From assembly GCF_013337185.1 (NCBI RefSeq), contig NZ_SWDE01000001.1:372001-436000 (forward strand): 64,000 nt of DNA, read 5' to 3'. How positions within the stretch are numbered: position 1 is the stretch's first letter; the number at the start of each line of letters is the position of its first letter. Position numbers and translations under genes: made by a program. Below the pieces are notes generated by a model. It saw only the letters and a list, made by a program, of their open reading frames with translations, was not told the origin of the DNA and made no database searches. The DNA comes from Serratia proteamaculans (GTDB lineage Bacteria > Pseudomonadota > Gammaproteobacteria > Enterobacterales > Enterobacteriaceae). This document shows, in pieces, positions 35,174-44,655 of this stretch.

Positions 35174-36616
35174 ATGCACACCACTGAGTTACCTGGCGCC
35201 ACAAGATTACGCCACGCGCTAATCGTCTTTATGCTGGTGTTCTGCACCTGCATCTTTGGTATCGAAAGCCGTCCCATTGGTCTGTTAGCGCTATTTTGGC
35301 CAACCAATGCGGTACTGTTGGCGGTGCTGGTACGCTACCCGGCCATGGCCAGCCCTGTTGGCTGGTTGATGGCGATGTCAGGCTATTTGGCGGCGGATCT
35401 GATCACCGGCAGTCCATTGGGCAAAGCCATCTTGCTCAATGGGGCCAATATTACCGGCGTGGCGGTCGGGTTTTATCTGTTTATGCGTTTATCGCCGCAG
35501 GTCAGGACCCTGGAACGCACCTCGTCCAGCATTTATCTGTTCGCCATCTGCCTGGCGAGCGCGACGGCCACGGGGTTGGTCGGTGCCGGGGCTTCGGTGC
35601 TGCTGTTTGGCCGCCAGTATCTGCCTTCATTGGCGTTGTGGCTCTCTTCGGAATTTACCAATTACATCACGCTGATGCCGTTTATCCTGGCTTTTCCGCT
35701 GAACTGGCAAGCTTATCTGCGCAGCATTTTCCAGGCCGTGACCCTACGCAGCCAGTGGTCTAATACCGTCAGAAAAATAGCGGTGTTACTCCTGCTGCTG
35801 TTGGCTTGCTTCGGTAGCATCCTGATTGGTGGCCCCGGAGCGGTGATTTTCCCGATGCCGATCCTGCTTTGGCTGGCGATGTCATTCTCGCTGTTCAGCA
35901 CGATGATCGCAGTGTTGGTTTATGTGTTGTGGTGCCATCTGGCGATTGATCTGGGCCTGATTACCACTAACCTAGATATGAAAATGCTGCAAAATACCGT
36001 GTCGATGAGACTCGGCGTAGCGTTACTGGCATTGGGGCCGATTGCCGTTGCCAGCATGAATTTTGCCCGCAATGCACTGCTGCAAAGGCTTGAGCACGTG
36101 GCGAATCATGACGCGCTGACTCACGTATTGACCCGCAGTGCTTTTATGCAGCGCGGAACGCGGCTGGTCAGCCAAAAAGGGGAGCAGGTCTGCATTATGA
36201 TGCTGGATATCGATTATTTTAAATCGATCAATGACCGCTTTGGTCACGCCGGAGGCGATGTGGCGCTGCTGTCCTTTACCCGCGCCATTACTGGCGATCT
36301 GCGCGATATCGATTTGTTTGGCCGCATGGGGGGGGAAGAATTTGCCATCGTCGCCCCCATTGCCCAACAGCAGGATGCGCTGTCATTGGCTGAACGTCTG
36401 CGCCGCCGGGTTGAACTGGAATCCATCACCATGCCTGCCGGCGCTTCTTTGCAGATCACCGTCAGCATCGGCATGGTCACCTGCATTGGCGGTGCCGGGC
36501 AGGATCTCGATAACCTGCTAAAAATCGCCGATCTGGCGGTCTATAAAGCCAAAAACAGCGGCCGCAACCGAGTCGCCACGCCTGAACTCCTGCCGCAACA
36601 TTCCCTCGAGATCTAA
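35174..36616 (+). CDS. diguanylate cyclase with MASE1 sensor domain
   Basis: About 480 residues from the ATG giving MHTTELPGATRLRHA, behind GGAAG; the frame is open back to 35033. The first 300 residues are a MASE1 membrane sensor of about eight helices (GLLALFWPTNAVLLAVL). The C-terminal 170 residues are GGDEF: DALTHVLTRSAF, DIDYFKSIND and the active site MGGEEF. RDID lies five residues before it and fits the allosteric I-site. It should make cyclic di-GMP at the inner membrane in response to an unknown signal. It is divergent from the Fur-boxed receptor. Confidence 0.9.
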   Translation: MHTTELPGATRLRHALIVFMLVFCTCIFGIESRPIGLLALFWPTNAVLLAVLVRYPAMASPVGWLMAMSGYLAADLITGSPLGKAILLNGANITGVAVGFYLFMRLSPQVRTLERTSSSIYLFAICLASATATGLVGAGASVLLFGRQYLPSLALWLSSEFTNYITLMPFILAFPLNWQAYLRSIFQAVTLRSQWSNTVRKIAVLLLLLLACFGSILIGGPGAVIFPMPILLWLAMSFSLFSTMIAVLVYVLWCHLAIDLGLITTNLDMKMLQNTVSMRLGVALLALGPIAVASMNFARNALLQRLEHVANHDALTHVLTRSAFMQRGTRLVSQKGEQVCIMMLDIDYFKSINDRFGHAGGDVALLSFTRAITGDLRDIDLFGRMGGEEFAIVAPIAQQQDALSLAERLRRRVELESITMPAGASLQITVSIGMVTCIGGAGQDLDNLLKIADLAVYKAKNSGRNRVATPELLPQHSLEI

Positions 36617-36641
36617 AACCCGGCCGCCCTCGTTAATGGTT

Positions 36642-36659
36642 GACCCCGCTAATGGGGTC
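36642..36659 (+). terminator. hairpin after the GGDEF gene
   Basis: GACCCC pairs with GGGGTC around GCTAAT, 26 bp after the stop; TAAAAT follows. A short, plausible terminator. Confidence 0.5.
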
Positions 36660-36730
36660 TAAAATGGAAGAGGGCGTCGGCAGTTCCGCTGGTGCCAACC
36701 CGACTGTCTAATCGACAAGAGGACACTCCG

Positions 36731-37084
36731 ATGAAATATGTTGATGGTTTTGTAGTGGCGGTGCCAGCCGCCAATAAGGAGGCGTATCAAAAACTGGCCG
36801 CCGCGGCTGCACCGCTGTTTAAAGAATTTGGGGCTACGCGGATCGTCGAATGCTGGGGCACTGATGTTCCCGAGGGAAAACTCACCGACTTTCGCGGTGC
36901 GGTTAAGGCTGAAGCCGACGAAGTGGTGGTGTTCAGTTGGATCGAATATCCGTCAAAAGAGGTTCGCGATGAAGCCAACCAGAAGATGATGGCCGACCCG
37001 CGCATGAAAGCGTTCGGCGATCAAATGCCGTTTGACGGTAAACGTATGATCTTCGGCGGCTTCGAACCTATTTTGGACCAGTAG
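36731..37084 (+). CDS. ybaA: DUF1428 family protein YbaA
   Basis: 117 residues, start ATG giving MKYVDGFVVAVPAANKEAYQ, behind AAGAGGA. It matches E. coli YbaA closely through FKEFGATRIVECWGTDVP, FSWIEYPSKEVRDEANQKMM and MPFDGKRMIFGGFE. Small soluble alpha-beta protein of ferredoxin-like (dimeric alpha-beta barrel) type with no settled function. The VOC protein follows by 13 bp, so the two are likely cotranscribed. Confidence 0.9.
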   Translation: MKYVDGFVVAVPAANKEAYQKLAAAAAPLFKEFGATRIVECWGTDVPEGKLTDFRGAVKAEADEVVVFSWIEYPSKEVRDEANQKMMADPRMKAFGDQMPFDGKRMIFGGFEPILDQ

Positions 37085-37097
37085 CGGAGGGGATATT

Positions 37098-37568
37098 GTG
37101 AAAATCACCCAACACCTGTGGTTTGAGAAAGATATGGAAGCGGCTTTGCGTTGCTATATCGGCTTGATCCCCGGCTCCTCTCTGACCTGGCAGTCCACCT
37201 TGCCGGCCGATACTCCCAGCGGCCCGGCCGGTAGCGTAAAACTGGCGTCTTTTACCCTTGGCGATCAGCGCTATGCAGCGATTGAGGCCGGTCCGTTGGA
37301 TCCTTTCAATCACAGTTTTTCCATTATGGTCGAATGCGCCGATCAGGCAGAAGTAGACCGACTTTGGCAAGCACTGAGTGAGGGTGGCCAGGTTGAGCAG
37401 TGCGGTTGGCTGCGCGATCGCTGGGGACTGAGCTGGCAGATAGTGCCCAAGCGTTTGGCCGAGCTGATGAGTGATCCCGACAGTGCGAAGGTGCGCAGGG
37501 TCACCGAAGCGATGCTGCAGATGGTCAAACTGGATATCGCCGGGCTGGAGGCGGCGGCGCGCGATTAA
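37098..37568 (+). CDS. VOC superfamily protein, PhnB-like
   Basis: 156 residues with GTG start behind GGAGGGG. It belongs to the vicinal-oxygen-chelate fold, in the group named after 3-demethylubiquinone methyltransferase (PhnB-like): ITQHLWFEKDMEAALRCYIGLIPGS, then a second half with HSFSIMVECADQAEVDRLW and WGLSWQIVPKRLAELM. Members bind small ligands or metals; the reaction is not known. Adjacent to ybaA in a probable two-gene operon and closed by a strong hairpin. Confidence 0.85.
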   Translation: MKITQHLWFEKDMEAALRCYIGLIPGSSLTWQSTLPADTPSGPAGSVKLASFTLGDQRYAAIEAGPLDPFNHSFSIMVECADQAEVDRLWQALSEGGQVEQCGWLRDRWGLSWQIVPKRLAELMSDPDSAKVRRVTEAMLQMVKLDIAGLEAAARD

Positions 37569-37584
37569 GAATACGCGGGTTGAT

Positions 37585-37613
37585 GCCCCGCAGTTTCTTC
37601 CTGGCTGCGGGGC
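37585..37613 (+). terminator. hairpin after the VOC gene
   Basis: GCCCCGCAG pairs with CTGCGGGGC across an 11-base loop; no T-run follows. Confidence 0.6.
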
Positions 37614-37620
37614 GCTTAAG

Positions 37621-37635
37621 GTGATGCAGCATCAC
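37621..37635. promoter_or_regulatory. 15-bp perfect palindrome upstream of dsdA
   Basis: GTGATGCAGCATCAC is symmetric around its central A and lies about 145 bp before the dsdA ATG. It could be an operator. No regulator gene for dsdA is adjacent. Confidence 0.4.
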
Positions 37636-37780
37636 TCAAGGCGTCGAAGTAAGTGATAAATTGAAGTAAATCATCTTTTTGAATCAATCCTGCTCACGCA
37701 AGGCTGAATTATTATCATTTGTCAGCCTGGGCAAATCGCTGCACCCTAGGTATAACCTTTATGCAGCGCAGAGAACAACC

Positions 37781-39118
37781 ATGGAAAAGACACAGATTCA
37801 GCAGTTGGTTACGCAATTCCCGCTGGTGCAGGAACTGATCGAGTTAAAACCTGTGACCTGGTTCAACCCACGAGCAACCAGTTTGCAGGTCGGGCTGCCG
37901 TTTGTTGGGCTCGGTGCCGCAGACGTGAGCGACGCAGAACAACGTCTGGCGCGTTTCGCCCCTTATCTGAGTGCCGCCTTTCCGGAAACCCGCGCCACAA
38001 ATGGCGTGATTGAATCTGAAGTAGTCGCGCTTCACGCCATGCAAACTGCGCTCGACCAGCGTTATGGCTTGCCGCTGGCCGGCCGTTTGCTGTTGAAAAA
38101 GGACAGCCATCTACCTATCTCCGGTTCGATCAAGGCGCGCGGCGGTATTTACGAGGTGCTGGCGCATGCAGAGAAACTGGCGCTGGAGGCAGGGCTGCTG
38201 CAACTGACGGACGACTACGCCAAGCTGTTCTCGGCGGAATTTCGCGAATTCTTTGGCGGTTACCGCATTGCCGTCGGCTCGACCGGCAATCTGGGCATGT
38301 CGATTGGCATCATCAGCGCCCGGCTGGGGTTTAGTGTCAGCGTGCATATGTCGGCGGACGCCCGCGAATGGAAAAAACAGAAGCTGCGTGACAATGGCGT
38401 CAACGTGGTGGAATACGAGCAGGACTATGGCGTTGCCGTTGAACAGGGCCGTTTGCAGGCGGCGAGCGATCCTCGCTGTTTCTTTATCGATGACGAGAAC
38501 TCCCAGACGCTGTTCCTGGGCTATGCCGTGGCCGGTGGCCGCCTGAAACGTCAGTTTGCCGAAAGTGGTGTCCAGGTCGATGCTCAGCACCCGTTGTTTG
38601 TGTATCTGCCTTGTGGCGTTGGCGGTGGGCCGGGCGGGGTGGCCTTTGGGCTTAAACTGGCCTTTGGCGACCACGTACACTGTATCTTTGCTGAACCGAC
38701 GCATTCGCCTTGCATGCTGCTTGGCGTGCATACCGGCCTGCACGATGGTATCTCGGTACAGGATCTGGGCATTGATAACCAGACCGCGGCGGACGGATTG
38801 GCGGTGGGGCGCGCATCCGGTTTTGTCGGCCGGGCTATGGAGCGCCTGCTCTCCGGCTTTTACACCCTTAGCGATCGCGAGATGTTTGCCCTGCTGGGGC
38901 TGTTGGACAGCCATGAGCATATTCAGCTTGAACCATCAGCATTGGCGGGTATGCCGGGGCCGTGGCGCGTAACGGCTGACACTGAGTGGCTGGCGAGCCA
39001 GGGGCTGAATGCACAACAGATGAACAATGCCACCCACCTGGTGTGGGCGACCGGTGGCGGCATGGTGCCTGAGGCGGAGATGGCCAAGTACCTGGCCAGC
39101 GCACGCCAGTCGGTCTAA
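37781..39118 (+). CDS. dsdA: D-serine ammonia-lyase (D-serine dehydratase)
   Basis: 445 residues from the ATG giving [14 protein letters not shown]; 34 extra upstream codons are open but unlikely. The PLP-binding lysine is in [10 protein letters not shown], and the phosphate-binding glycine loop reads [11 protein letters not shown]. It turns D-serine into pyruvate and ammonia in the cytoplasm. dsdX and dsdC, its usual neighbours in E. coli, are not here. Its last four bases overlap the end of the convergent IclR gene. Confidence 0.95.
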   Translation: MEKTQIQQLVTQFPLVQELIELKPVTWFNPRATSLQVGLPFVGLGAADVSDAEQRLARFAPYLSAAFPETRATNGVIESEVVALHAMQTALDQRYGLPLAGRLLLKKDSHLPISGSIKARGGIYEVLAHAEKLALEAGLLQLTDDYAKLFSAEFREFFGGYRIAVGSTGNLGMSIGIISARLGFSVSVHMSADAREWKKQKLRDNGVNVVEYEQDYGVAVEQGRLQAASDPRCFFIDDENSQTLFLGYAVAGGRLKRQFAESGVQVDAQHPLFVYLPCGVGGGPGGVAFGLKLAFGDHVHCIFAEPTHSPCMLLGVHTGLHDGISVQDLGIDNQTAADGLAVGRASGFVGRAMERLLSGFYTLSDREMFALLGLLDSHEHIQLEPSALAGMPGPWRVTADTEWLASQGLNAQQMNNATHLVWATGGGMVPEAEMAKYLASARQSV

Positions 39119-39948
39119 TGGGTTAGCAGCGAAAGCTCCTGCGCGCCCTCGAGCAGGATCGGCAGTATGCGTTCGGTCAGTTCGCTTAGCGGGACATGGC
39201 CGGCCTGCACCCCGACGTTTAACGCGGCAGTGACGCCGCCGTTGACCGAGGTAATCGGTACCGCGATGGATCGCAGACCGATTTCCAACTCCTGATCGTT
39301 AATCGCGTAACCCTGAGCTCGAACCTTATCCAGTTCATCACGCAGTTTATCAATCGAACTGATGGTGTATTGCGTATAACGCATCAGGGTGATGCGTTGC
39401 AGGTAATCGTCACGCTTGTCTGTCGGTAAATGGCTCAACAACACCCGTCCCATAGAGGTGGCGAAGGCTGGCAAACGGCTGCCGATGTTCAAGTCTATGG
39501 TCATGATGCGTTCGGCAGAGGCTCGGGCAATATACAAAATATTGTCGCCGTCCAGCGTGGCGATAGAGCAGGACTCATTCAACAGCTGGCTGATATGTTT
39601 CAGTACCGGCTGGGTGGCTTTAGCCAGCGGCGTGGCACCGAGATAGGCATGGGCCAGCGTCAGGATCCGTGGGCGCAGTTCAAAGTTTTTGCCGTCCTGC
39701 GCGTAAACAAACCCCAGCTTGTTCAGGGTATACAGGCAACGACGCACCGCCGCGCGTGGAATGCCGGTTTTCTGGCTGATTTGTGAAATCGACATCAGAC
39801 GACGCTGCGGAGTAAAAGCCTGGATCACCTCAAGGCCCCGGGCCAGCGAGGCCATAAAATTGGGGTCGCCTTTGAAGGGATCGCCGCTGGCGGCGGACAC
39901 TAAGCTATCAGGTGCAGTCTTCTCTTCACCGACTGAGGTCTTGGTCAT
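39115..39948 (-). CDS. pcaR: IclR family regulator, PcaR/PcaU/PobR-like
   Basis: 277 residues. An N-terminal winged helix ([25 protein letters not shown]) is followed by an IclR effector domain ([15 protein letters not shown]). Length, the start [15 protein letters not shown] and the domain style fit the PcaR/PcaU/PobR branch that answers to beta-ketoadipate, protocatechuate or 4-hydroxybenzoate. It heads the pca/pob region, and sites like the PcaR/PcaU operator occur before both AAHS permease genes and pcaB. Which of the three regulators it equals is not settled. Confidence 0.8.
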   Translation of the reverse strand: MTKTSVGEEKTAPDSLVSAASGDPFKGDPNFMASLARGLEVIQAFTPQRRLMSISQISQKTGIPRAAVRRCLYTLNKLGFVYAQDGKNFELRPRILTLAHAYLGATPLAKATQPVLKHISQLLNESCSIATLDGDNILYIARASAERIMTIDLNIGSRLPAFATSMGRVLLSHLPTDKRDDYLQRITLMRYTQYTISSIDKLRDELDKVRAQGYAINDQELEIGLRSIAVPITSVNGGVTAALNVGVQAGHVPLSELTERILPILLEGAQELSLLTH

Positions 39949-39971
39949 CGCAATCTCCCAAAAAGCCGTGT

Positions 39972-40628
39972 TTACCGCGCCAGATAGCGCAGAGTCGCCG
40001 CGACGGCCAACTGACGAATATGGCGAACCTGTTCTTCCGGTGTTTCATGGCTTTCAAACAGGGCATTGAAGGTGTACTGGTTGGCAACGTAGTGGAAACA
40101 CAGGCTGCTGATCAAGCGATGCACGTCGGCTGCGCTGGCGTCCGGAGTGAACAGTTTTTCTTGCTTGCCGCGCTGCAATATATCTTCCAGCAGGGTCAAT
40201 GCGCTTTGATTTAATGCCTTAATGCGTGATGACTGGCGGATATACTGGCCGCGCATCATGTTTTCCATGCAGATCACCCGGATGAAGTCGGGATGCTCCG
40301 CATGATAATTAAAGCTTTCCTCTACCAAATGAGTCATGGCGGCAACGGGCGCCAGGGCTTGCAATTCCAACCCGGTTTCGTGCGCGCGAATATGCTGATA
40401 CACGTGTTCCAGCACCTCCAGGTACAGTAATTCCTTGGTCTTGAAATGATAAACCACCATGCGTTTGGTGGTGGCCGCGTGCTCGGCAATGTTTTCCATG
40501 CGGGCACCTTTCAGACCGGCCTCGGCGAACTCGGTCAGCGCCGCAGCGAAAATACGCTGTTTCAGCCCGACAGGGTCGTTTTTGCGTTTAGTCGCGGGGA
40601 TATCATCATTGTTCAAAACATCAGTCAC
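39972..40628 (-). CDS. TetR family regulator
   Basis: 218 residues. The helix-turn-helix covers FAEAGLKGARMENIAEHAATTKRMVVYHFKTKELLYLEVLE. The ligand-binding half is of the kind found with regulators of aromatic or hydrocarbon genes, but I do not recognise the specific protein. It is 23 bp upstream of the IclR gene on the same strand, so the two regulators could share a transcript, and it is divergent from the first AAHS permease. Confidence 0.85.
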   Translation of the reverse strand: MTDVLNNDDIPATKRKNDPVGLKQRIFAAALTEFAEAGLKGARMENIAEHAATTKRMVVYHFKTKELLYLEVLEHVYQHIRAHETGLELQALAPVAAMTHLVEESFNYHAEHPDFIRVICMENMMRGQYIRQSSRIKALNQSALTLLEDILQRGKQEKLFTPDASAADVHRLISSLCFHYVANQYTFNALFESHETPEEQVRHIRQLAVAATLRYLAR

Positions 40629-41045
40629 TTATCTTGGAGGAACACCGGTTAAGAGTAACTGGGGTCACCCGGTAATACAATCCGCTGCCGCTGCGCTTTT
40701 GTGAACGACGTCATATTGCTCACATGTAAACCCTGACGGCAATAACCGCAGGGTTGGGAAGATCGCTCTCACAATTTGACAACATTATTTTCCGCGGGTC
40801 TGGGGGCTATCCACGGGCAGTAAAGGGCATTTATGGCTCAATCTCAGCGTATTGTCTTGCCGGAAAAAGATGCAGTGGTTTTTTTGATTGTGAGAGAACG
40901 TACCATTGGGTTCAATCAGCGCCAGGTTATCGATAATCTCCGTTGCCGAGCCGCACGGGAGTTCTTACAGTAGAAGCCAGAATATTTAATCTCGGTTCGA
41001 TTATCGAACATTGGCATTTATTGGCGTCTGTACCAAGGAAAAATT
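40629..41045. promoter_or_regulatory. promoter region between TetR regulator and AAHS permease 1
   Basis: About 417 bp with no supportable gene. It holds a symmetric PcaR-like site (40995-41009), a second CGATAATC core at 40931, and a spaced dyad GTGAAC...TGCTCAC (40701-40723) close to the TetR start that might serve that regulator. Confidence 0.5.
40995..41009 (+). promoter_or_regulatory. PcaR/PcaU-like operator before AAHS permease 1
   Basis: GTTCGATTATCGAAC, a perfect dyad, differs at two positions from the published PcaR site GTTCGATAATCGCAC. It lies 37 bp before the permease start. Confidence 0.6.
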
Positions 41046-42404
41046 GTGGCTTCAAACGAAATTGATGTTCGAACGCTGATCAACGATCGCCCGATATGCG
41101 GTTACCAAAAACTGATTATTTTGCTGGGTTTTATCGTTATTGCGCTGGATGGCTTCGACATTACCCTGATGGGGTTTATTGCCCCTGAGCTGAAAAGCCA
41201 GTGGGGCGTCAGTAATCAGCAACTTGGCATGGTGATTAGCGCCGCACTGGTCGGCCTGACGATCGGTGCGCTGCTGGCCGGCCCACTGGCAGACTGGCTG
41301 GGGCGTAAAGTGATCATTATCAACAGCGTGTTCTTTTTTGGCCTCTGGACGCTGGTCACTGCGTTTTCGCACAATATTGATCAAATGATATTTTTCCGTT
41401 TTATGACCGGGTTGGGGCTGGGCGCGGCAATGCCGAACGTCGGCACTTTAATCTCCGAATATGCGCCGGAAAAGAAACGCTCTTTCATTATCACCGTGGT
41501 GTTTTGTGGCTTTACCTTCGGTGCGGCGCTGGGCGGATTCGCGGCGTCATGGGTTATTCCACAAATGGGCTGGCATGCGCTGCTGTTGCTCGGTGGCATA
41601 CTGCCGCTGCTCAGCGTTCCGCTGTTGATCGCCAAACTGCCTGAGTCGGTGAGGTTTTTGGTGACCAGGCGAGCCAGCACTCAACGCATTGGCAAAATTG
41701 TGGAAAAGCTGGCACCGGGCAGTACCCATGCCGATACCCGTTATACACTGCCGCCGCTGGTGGCGCCCGGCAAGGGAGCCATGCAGATTGTGATCTCGCG
41801 GCAGTACCGTTTTGGCAGCCTGATGCTGTGGCTGGGCTATTTTATGGCGCTGTTTCTGGTTTATCTGCTGGGGAGTTGGCTGCCGACGCTGGTGAAAGGT
41901 ATTGGCATGAGCGTGGCGCAGGCGGCGGTGATCACCGCGCTGTACCAGGCCGGCGGTACCTTCGGCTCGCTGTTCGCCGGCTGGCTGATGGATAGGGTCA
42001 ATCCACACCGCGCGCTGGGCATGATCTACCTGCTGGGGGCGGGGCTGACATTGTTGATCGGCCTGGCGTCACACAGCAGCCTGATGCTCGGTGTGTTGGC
42101 ACTGGCCTGTGGTTTTTGCCTGAACGGTGCCAATACAGGCATGAACGCGCTATCGGCACATTATTACCCGACTGAGGCGCGCGCTACGGGGTCTAGCTGG
42201 ATGCACGGCGTTGGGCGTATTGGTGCCATCCTGAGTGCCTTTGCCGGCGCGGAAATGCTGGCGCTGGGCTGGGGGTTCGACCGCATTTTTGCCATTATCG
42301 CCATTCCGGCGTTGATCACTGCTTGTGCCATCTTTATCAAAGGTGCCAGAGGGTATAACCGTCAGGCGCAGTTGGCTACCCAGGAAACCGCCAAAGGTCT
42401 TTGA
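41046..42404 (+). CDS. MFS aromatic acid:H+ symporter (AAHS family), copy 1
   Basis: 452 residues, twelve predicted spans, GTG start behind AAGGA. ALDGFDITLMGFIAPEL in the first helix is the AAHS signature; GPLADWLGRKVIII is the MFS loop 2-3 motif and RFMTGLGLGAAMPN helix 4. Members such as PcaK import 4-hydroxybenzoate or protocatechuate with protons. It is a paralogue of the permease at 48873-50228, with aligned landmarks throughout. The preceding operator-like site ties it to the pca regulon. It converges with only 2 bp to spare on the DUF4056 gene. Confidence 0.9.
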   Translation: MASNEIDVRTLINDRPICGYQKLIILLGFIVIALDGFDITLMGFIAPELKSQWGVSNQQLGMVISAALVGLTIGALLAGPLADWLGRKVIIINSVFFFGLWTLVTAFSHNIDQMIFFRFMTGLGLGAAMPNVGTLISEYAPEKKRSFIITVVFCGFTFGAALGGFAASWVIPQMGWHALLLLGGILPLLSVPLLIAKLPESVRFLVTRRASTQRIGKIVEKLAPGSTHADTRYTLPPLVAPGKGAMQIVISRQYRFGSLMLWLGYFMALFLVYLLGSWLPTLVKGIGMSVAQAAVITALYQAGGTFGSLFAGWLMDRVNPHRALGMIYLLGAGLTLLIGLASHSSLMLGVLALACGFCLNGANTGMNALSAHYYPTEARATGSSWMHGVGRIGAILSAFAGAEMLALGWGFDRIFAIIAIPALITACAIFIKGARGYNRQAQLATQETAKGL

Positions 42405-42406
42405 GT

Positions 42407-43525
42407 TCAATGGCTGAGGCGTTGCAATTGGACTTGATCGGCCTGCCGCGCCTGCTCGGCCAGTGAGGAAAACTGTGCCGGGCGATAGAATGTTTTGGGT
42501 GCCGGCAGGCGGCGCATATCGCTGCCTTTATGAATTTGCAGTTCTCCCAGATGGCTTAAGGTGAACCCGGCTATTTTCTCCGGCATGGTCAAGCGATACG
42601 GCGGCGCTTTTTCGAATGGCACGGCAGTAGGAATTCGGTTTTCACCAAGATAGTAATTGCGTTTCAGGACTAAAAACTTATCGGGCACCCGACGCTTGCT
42701 GTTCCACCAGTCGCCATCGACCTCACGGAATTGCCGTTCGGTTTCCGCCTCATTGACTGCCTCAAGGCCAATTAAAGCTTGTGAAAGCGCCTTATCCATC
42801 GCCAGGTTGTAGTTTTCCACTGAACCGGCATGTCCCTGCAAAATCACGTTTACCGCCAGCCTTGCCCCCAGCAAATTGGCGTAGAGATCTTCCGGTGAAA
42901 AAGCAGAAATTTCCTCGGAAAATCCGGCCACTGACTGGAAGCCGTACCACTGGGCAATTTCATGCCACTGCGCCAGTTGAAACGCCACATGCCCGGCCAG
43001 CCATGCCGCCAGATTATATCTGTCAGCCATCGATGCTGGAGGGGTAAAGGCGTAAAACTGAGCGCGTCTTAGCCCTAACTCCTCACTGTAAAACACACGC
43101 CACTCCCGCCCCAGTTTCGGATACAGACGGGTGAACAGATAAAAGGTGTTATCGGCGGTATCGCGAACATGGGCGATATCAATAAACCCGCCGCGTCGCG
43201 TATAGATAAGGCCGTTGGCTTCATCGCTCAGACCAACGATATTTTTCACCGCACCCAATGCACTGTCATTGTAGTGATGGTGACCTAGCGTGCTGAGTGA
43301 GAGCACGTTGCCAATTTGATAAACGGGAATCGGGATGCCGACCGCGCGCACCTGAAGGTTATAGCCAAAGGCACAGCAAGGGCGAAGTGATTCCGGGGGC
43401 GAAAGGTTTTGCGCGACCGGCCAAACGCGTCTTGCCTGCTCAAAGGGTAAAATGTCAGCCTTGCCCGGCTGCGCATCTGCAAAACCGGCGACAGCCAACG
43501 ACAGGGCGAGAAAAAAAACACGCAT
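42407..43525 (-). CDS. DUF4056 protein, secreted, unknown function
   Basis: 372 residues with a signal peptide ending GFADAQ. It fits the DUF4056 family: CCAFGYNLQVRAVGIPIPVYQIGNV and GHHHYNDSALGAVKN, then GLIYTRRGGFIDIAHVRDTADN, which holds His and Asp residues that could bind a metal or act in catalysis. AHVRD, HVAFQLAQWHEIAQWYG and NYNLAMDKAL follow. No function is known. Last gene of a five-gene operon; its start shares one base with the stop of the Omp85-type gene. Confidence 0.75.
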   Translation of the reverse strand: MRVFFLALSLAVAGFADAQPGKADILPFEQARRVWPVAQNLSPPESLRPCCAFGYNLQVRAVGIPIPVYQIGNVLSLSTLGHHHYNDSALGAVKNIVGLSDEANGLIYTRRGGFIDIAHVRDTADNTFYLFTRLYPKLGREWRVFYSEELGLRRAQFYAFTPPASMADRYNLAAWLAGHVAFQLAQWHEIAQWYGFQSVAGFSEEISAFSPEDLYANLLGARLAVNVILQGHAGSVENYNLAMDKALSQALIGLEAVNEAETERQFREVDGDWWNSKRRVPDKFLVLKRNYYLGENRIPTAVPFEKAPPYRLTMPEKIAGFTLSHLGELQIHKGSDMRRLPAPKTFYRPAQFSSLAEQARQADQVQLQRLSH

Positions 43526-44655
43526 TAAAAGGCCTCCGCGACCTGAAAATAAAATCCTGCGCTCTCGCGTCCCACGCCGAGATCGAGTCGCAAATTCATA
43601 TTGGGTTTGATTTCAAAACGATACCCCGCCCCCAGAGTCGGCAGAATAGGGTGTTGTCCCATTTTATCCAGGCTGCTCCCCAGCGAGCCCGCGCCTAGCC
43701 AGAGTACGTAGCCGTGCCGCCAGTTTAATTTTTTGCGGTATTCGATTTGGCTGCTCACAACATCTTTATCACGGTAGCGCCCCTGATAATAACCGCGTAA
43801 TCGGCGGTCATCACCGGCCTGCGAAAGACGATCCCAGGGCACATCTCCGCGGGCAAAACGTCCCCAGGCATCGAATGCCAGCACGTCATTCTCGTTGAGC
43901 GGAAAATAGTAATTGTATTGCAACTGCAGGGCAGTGAAATGCGTATCCGAGCCGAGCGACGGATCAAACAGGCTGTAGCTGGCGCTGGCATACTGCCCTT
44001 TTTTCGGCTGTGTGATGGCGTCGCGGGTGTCGTAATTGAGGGCGAAAGTGGCGCCAGAACTCTGTGGTGTGGTGGAGTCCGTATAGCGAGAGAAGGTATC
44101 GCCAGGCTGTGGATCATCAACTTTGGCATTCAGCGTGGAAAAGTCCCAGCCCACAACGGCATAAAGGTTATCGACCAGCCGATAAAAAACCTGCGGATGA
44201 ACGCTAAACGAATCCTGAGTATATTTCTGGCTAGAGCCCTGCGCCGCATCATAGCCTACACCCCAGAACTCCGTTGGGATCTTGGCGACCGAACCTGTAA
44301 CAAAGAGACGCCACTGATCATCGCTAAAGAAAGTGTAATTATTCAGGCCCAGCCCCAGGGCGCCGCTGGTGCTGACAAAACCGGTAAATGAGATGGACGA
44401 ATTTTGCGTGACCTTATCGTTCGGATCGACCCGATAGAGACCGGCCGCCGCCGCCCCCAGACCCAATTTTAACTCAGGCGTATAAAAAGGGCCGGGCAAC
44501 ACCGTCCAGTTCACGCCTTTAGCCTGATTGTATTGATCGTCGGCTCCCATGGTGCCGAGAAACGTATCTATGGACTCACGCGTAAGCAGCTCCGCATGAA
44601 TCGGGGCAATCAACAGGCTCAGTAGTCCACTCAGCAACCATACAGGGGTTTTCAT
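43525..44655 (-). CDS. Omp85-superfamily outer-membrane barrel (BamA/TamA-like) without POTRA domains
   Basis: 376 residues, signal peptide ending APIHA. The C-terminal surface-antigen barrel includes RLRGYYQGRYRDK, the loop-6 RG(Y/F) motif of Omp85 proteins, and ends with a terminal Phe (VAEAF) for BAM-dependent assembly. No POTRA repeats are visible: the barrel begins almost straight after the signal. Known short members of this family include phospholipase-linked and orphan barrels of unsettled role. Start and stop overlap neighbours by one base on both sides, so it belongs firmly to the operon. Confidence 0.82.
   Translation of the reverse strand: MKTPVWLLSGLLSLLIAPIHAELLTRESIDTFLGTMGADDQYNQAKGVNWTVLPGPFYTPELKLGLGAAAAGLYRVDPNDKVTQNSSISFTGFVSTSGALGLGLNNYTFFSDDQWRLFVTGSVAKIPTEFWGVGYDAAQGSSQKYTQDSFSVHPQVFYRLVDNLYAVVGWDFSTLNAKVDDPQPGDTFSRYTDSTTPQSSGATFALNYDTRDAITQPKKGQYASASYSLFDPSLGSDTHFTALQLQYNYYFPLNENDVLAFDAWGRFARGDVPWDRLSQAGDDRRLRGYYQGRYRDKDVVSSQIEYRKKLNWRHGYVLWLGAGSLGSSLDKMGQHPILPTLGAGYRFEIKPNMNLRLDLGVGRESAGFYFQVAEAF

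Noticed and set aside
40754-40936. 60-codon plus-strand ORF upstream of AAHS permease 1
   Set aside because: No ribosome site or protein features; it lies in a region better explained as promoter and operators.
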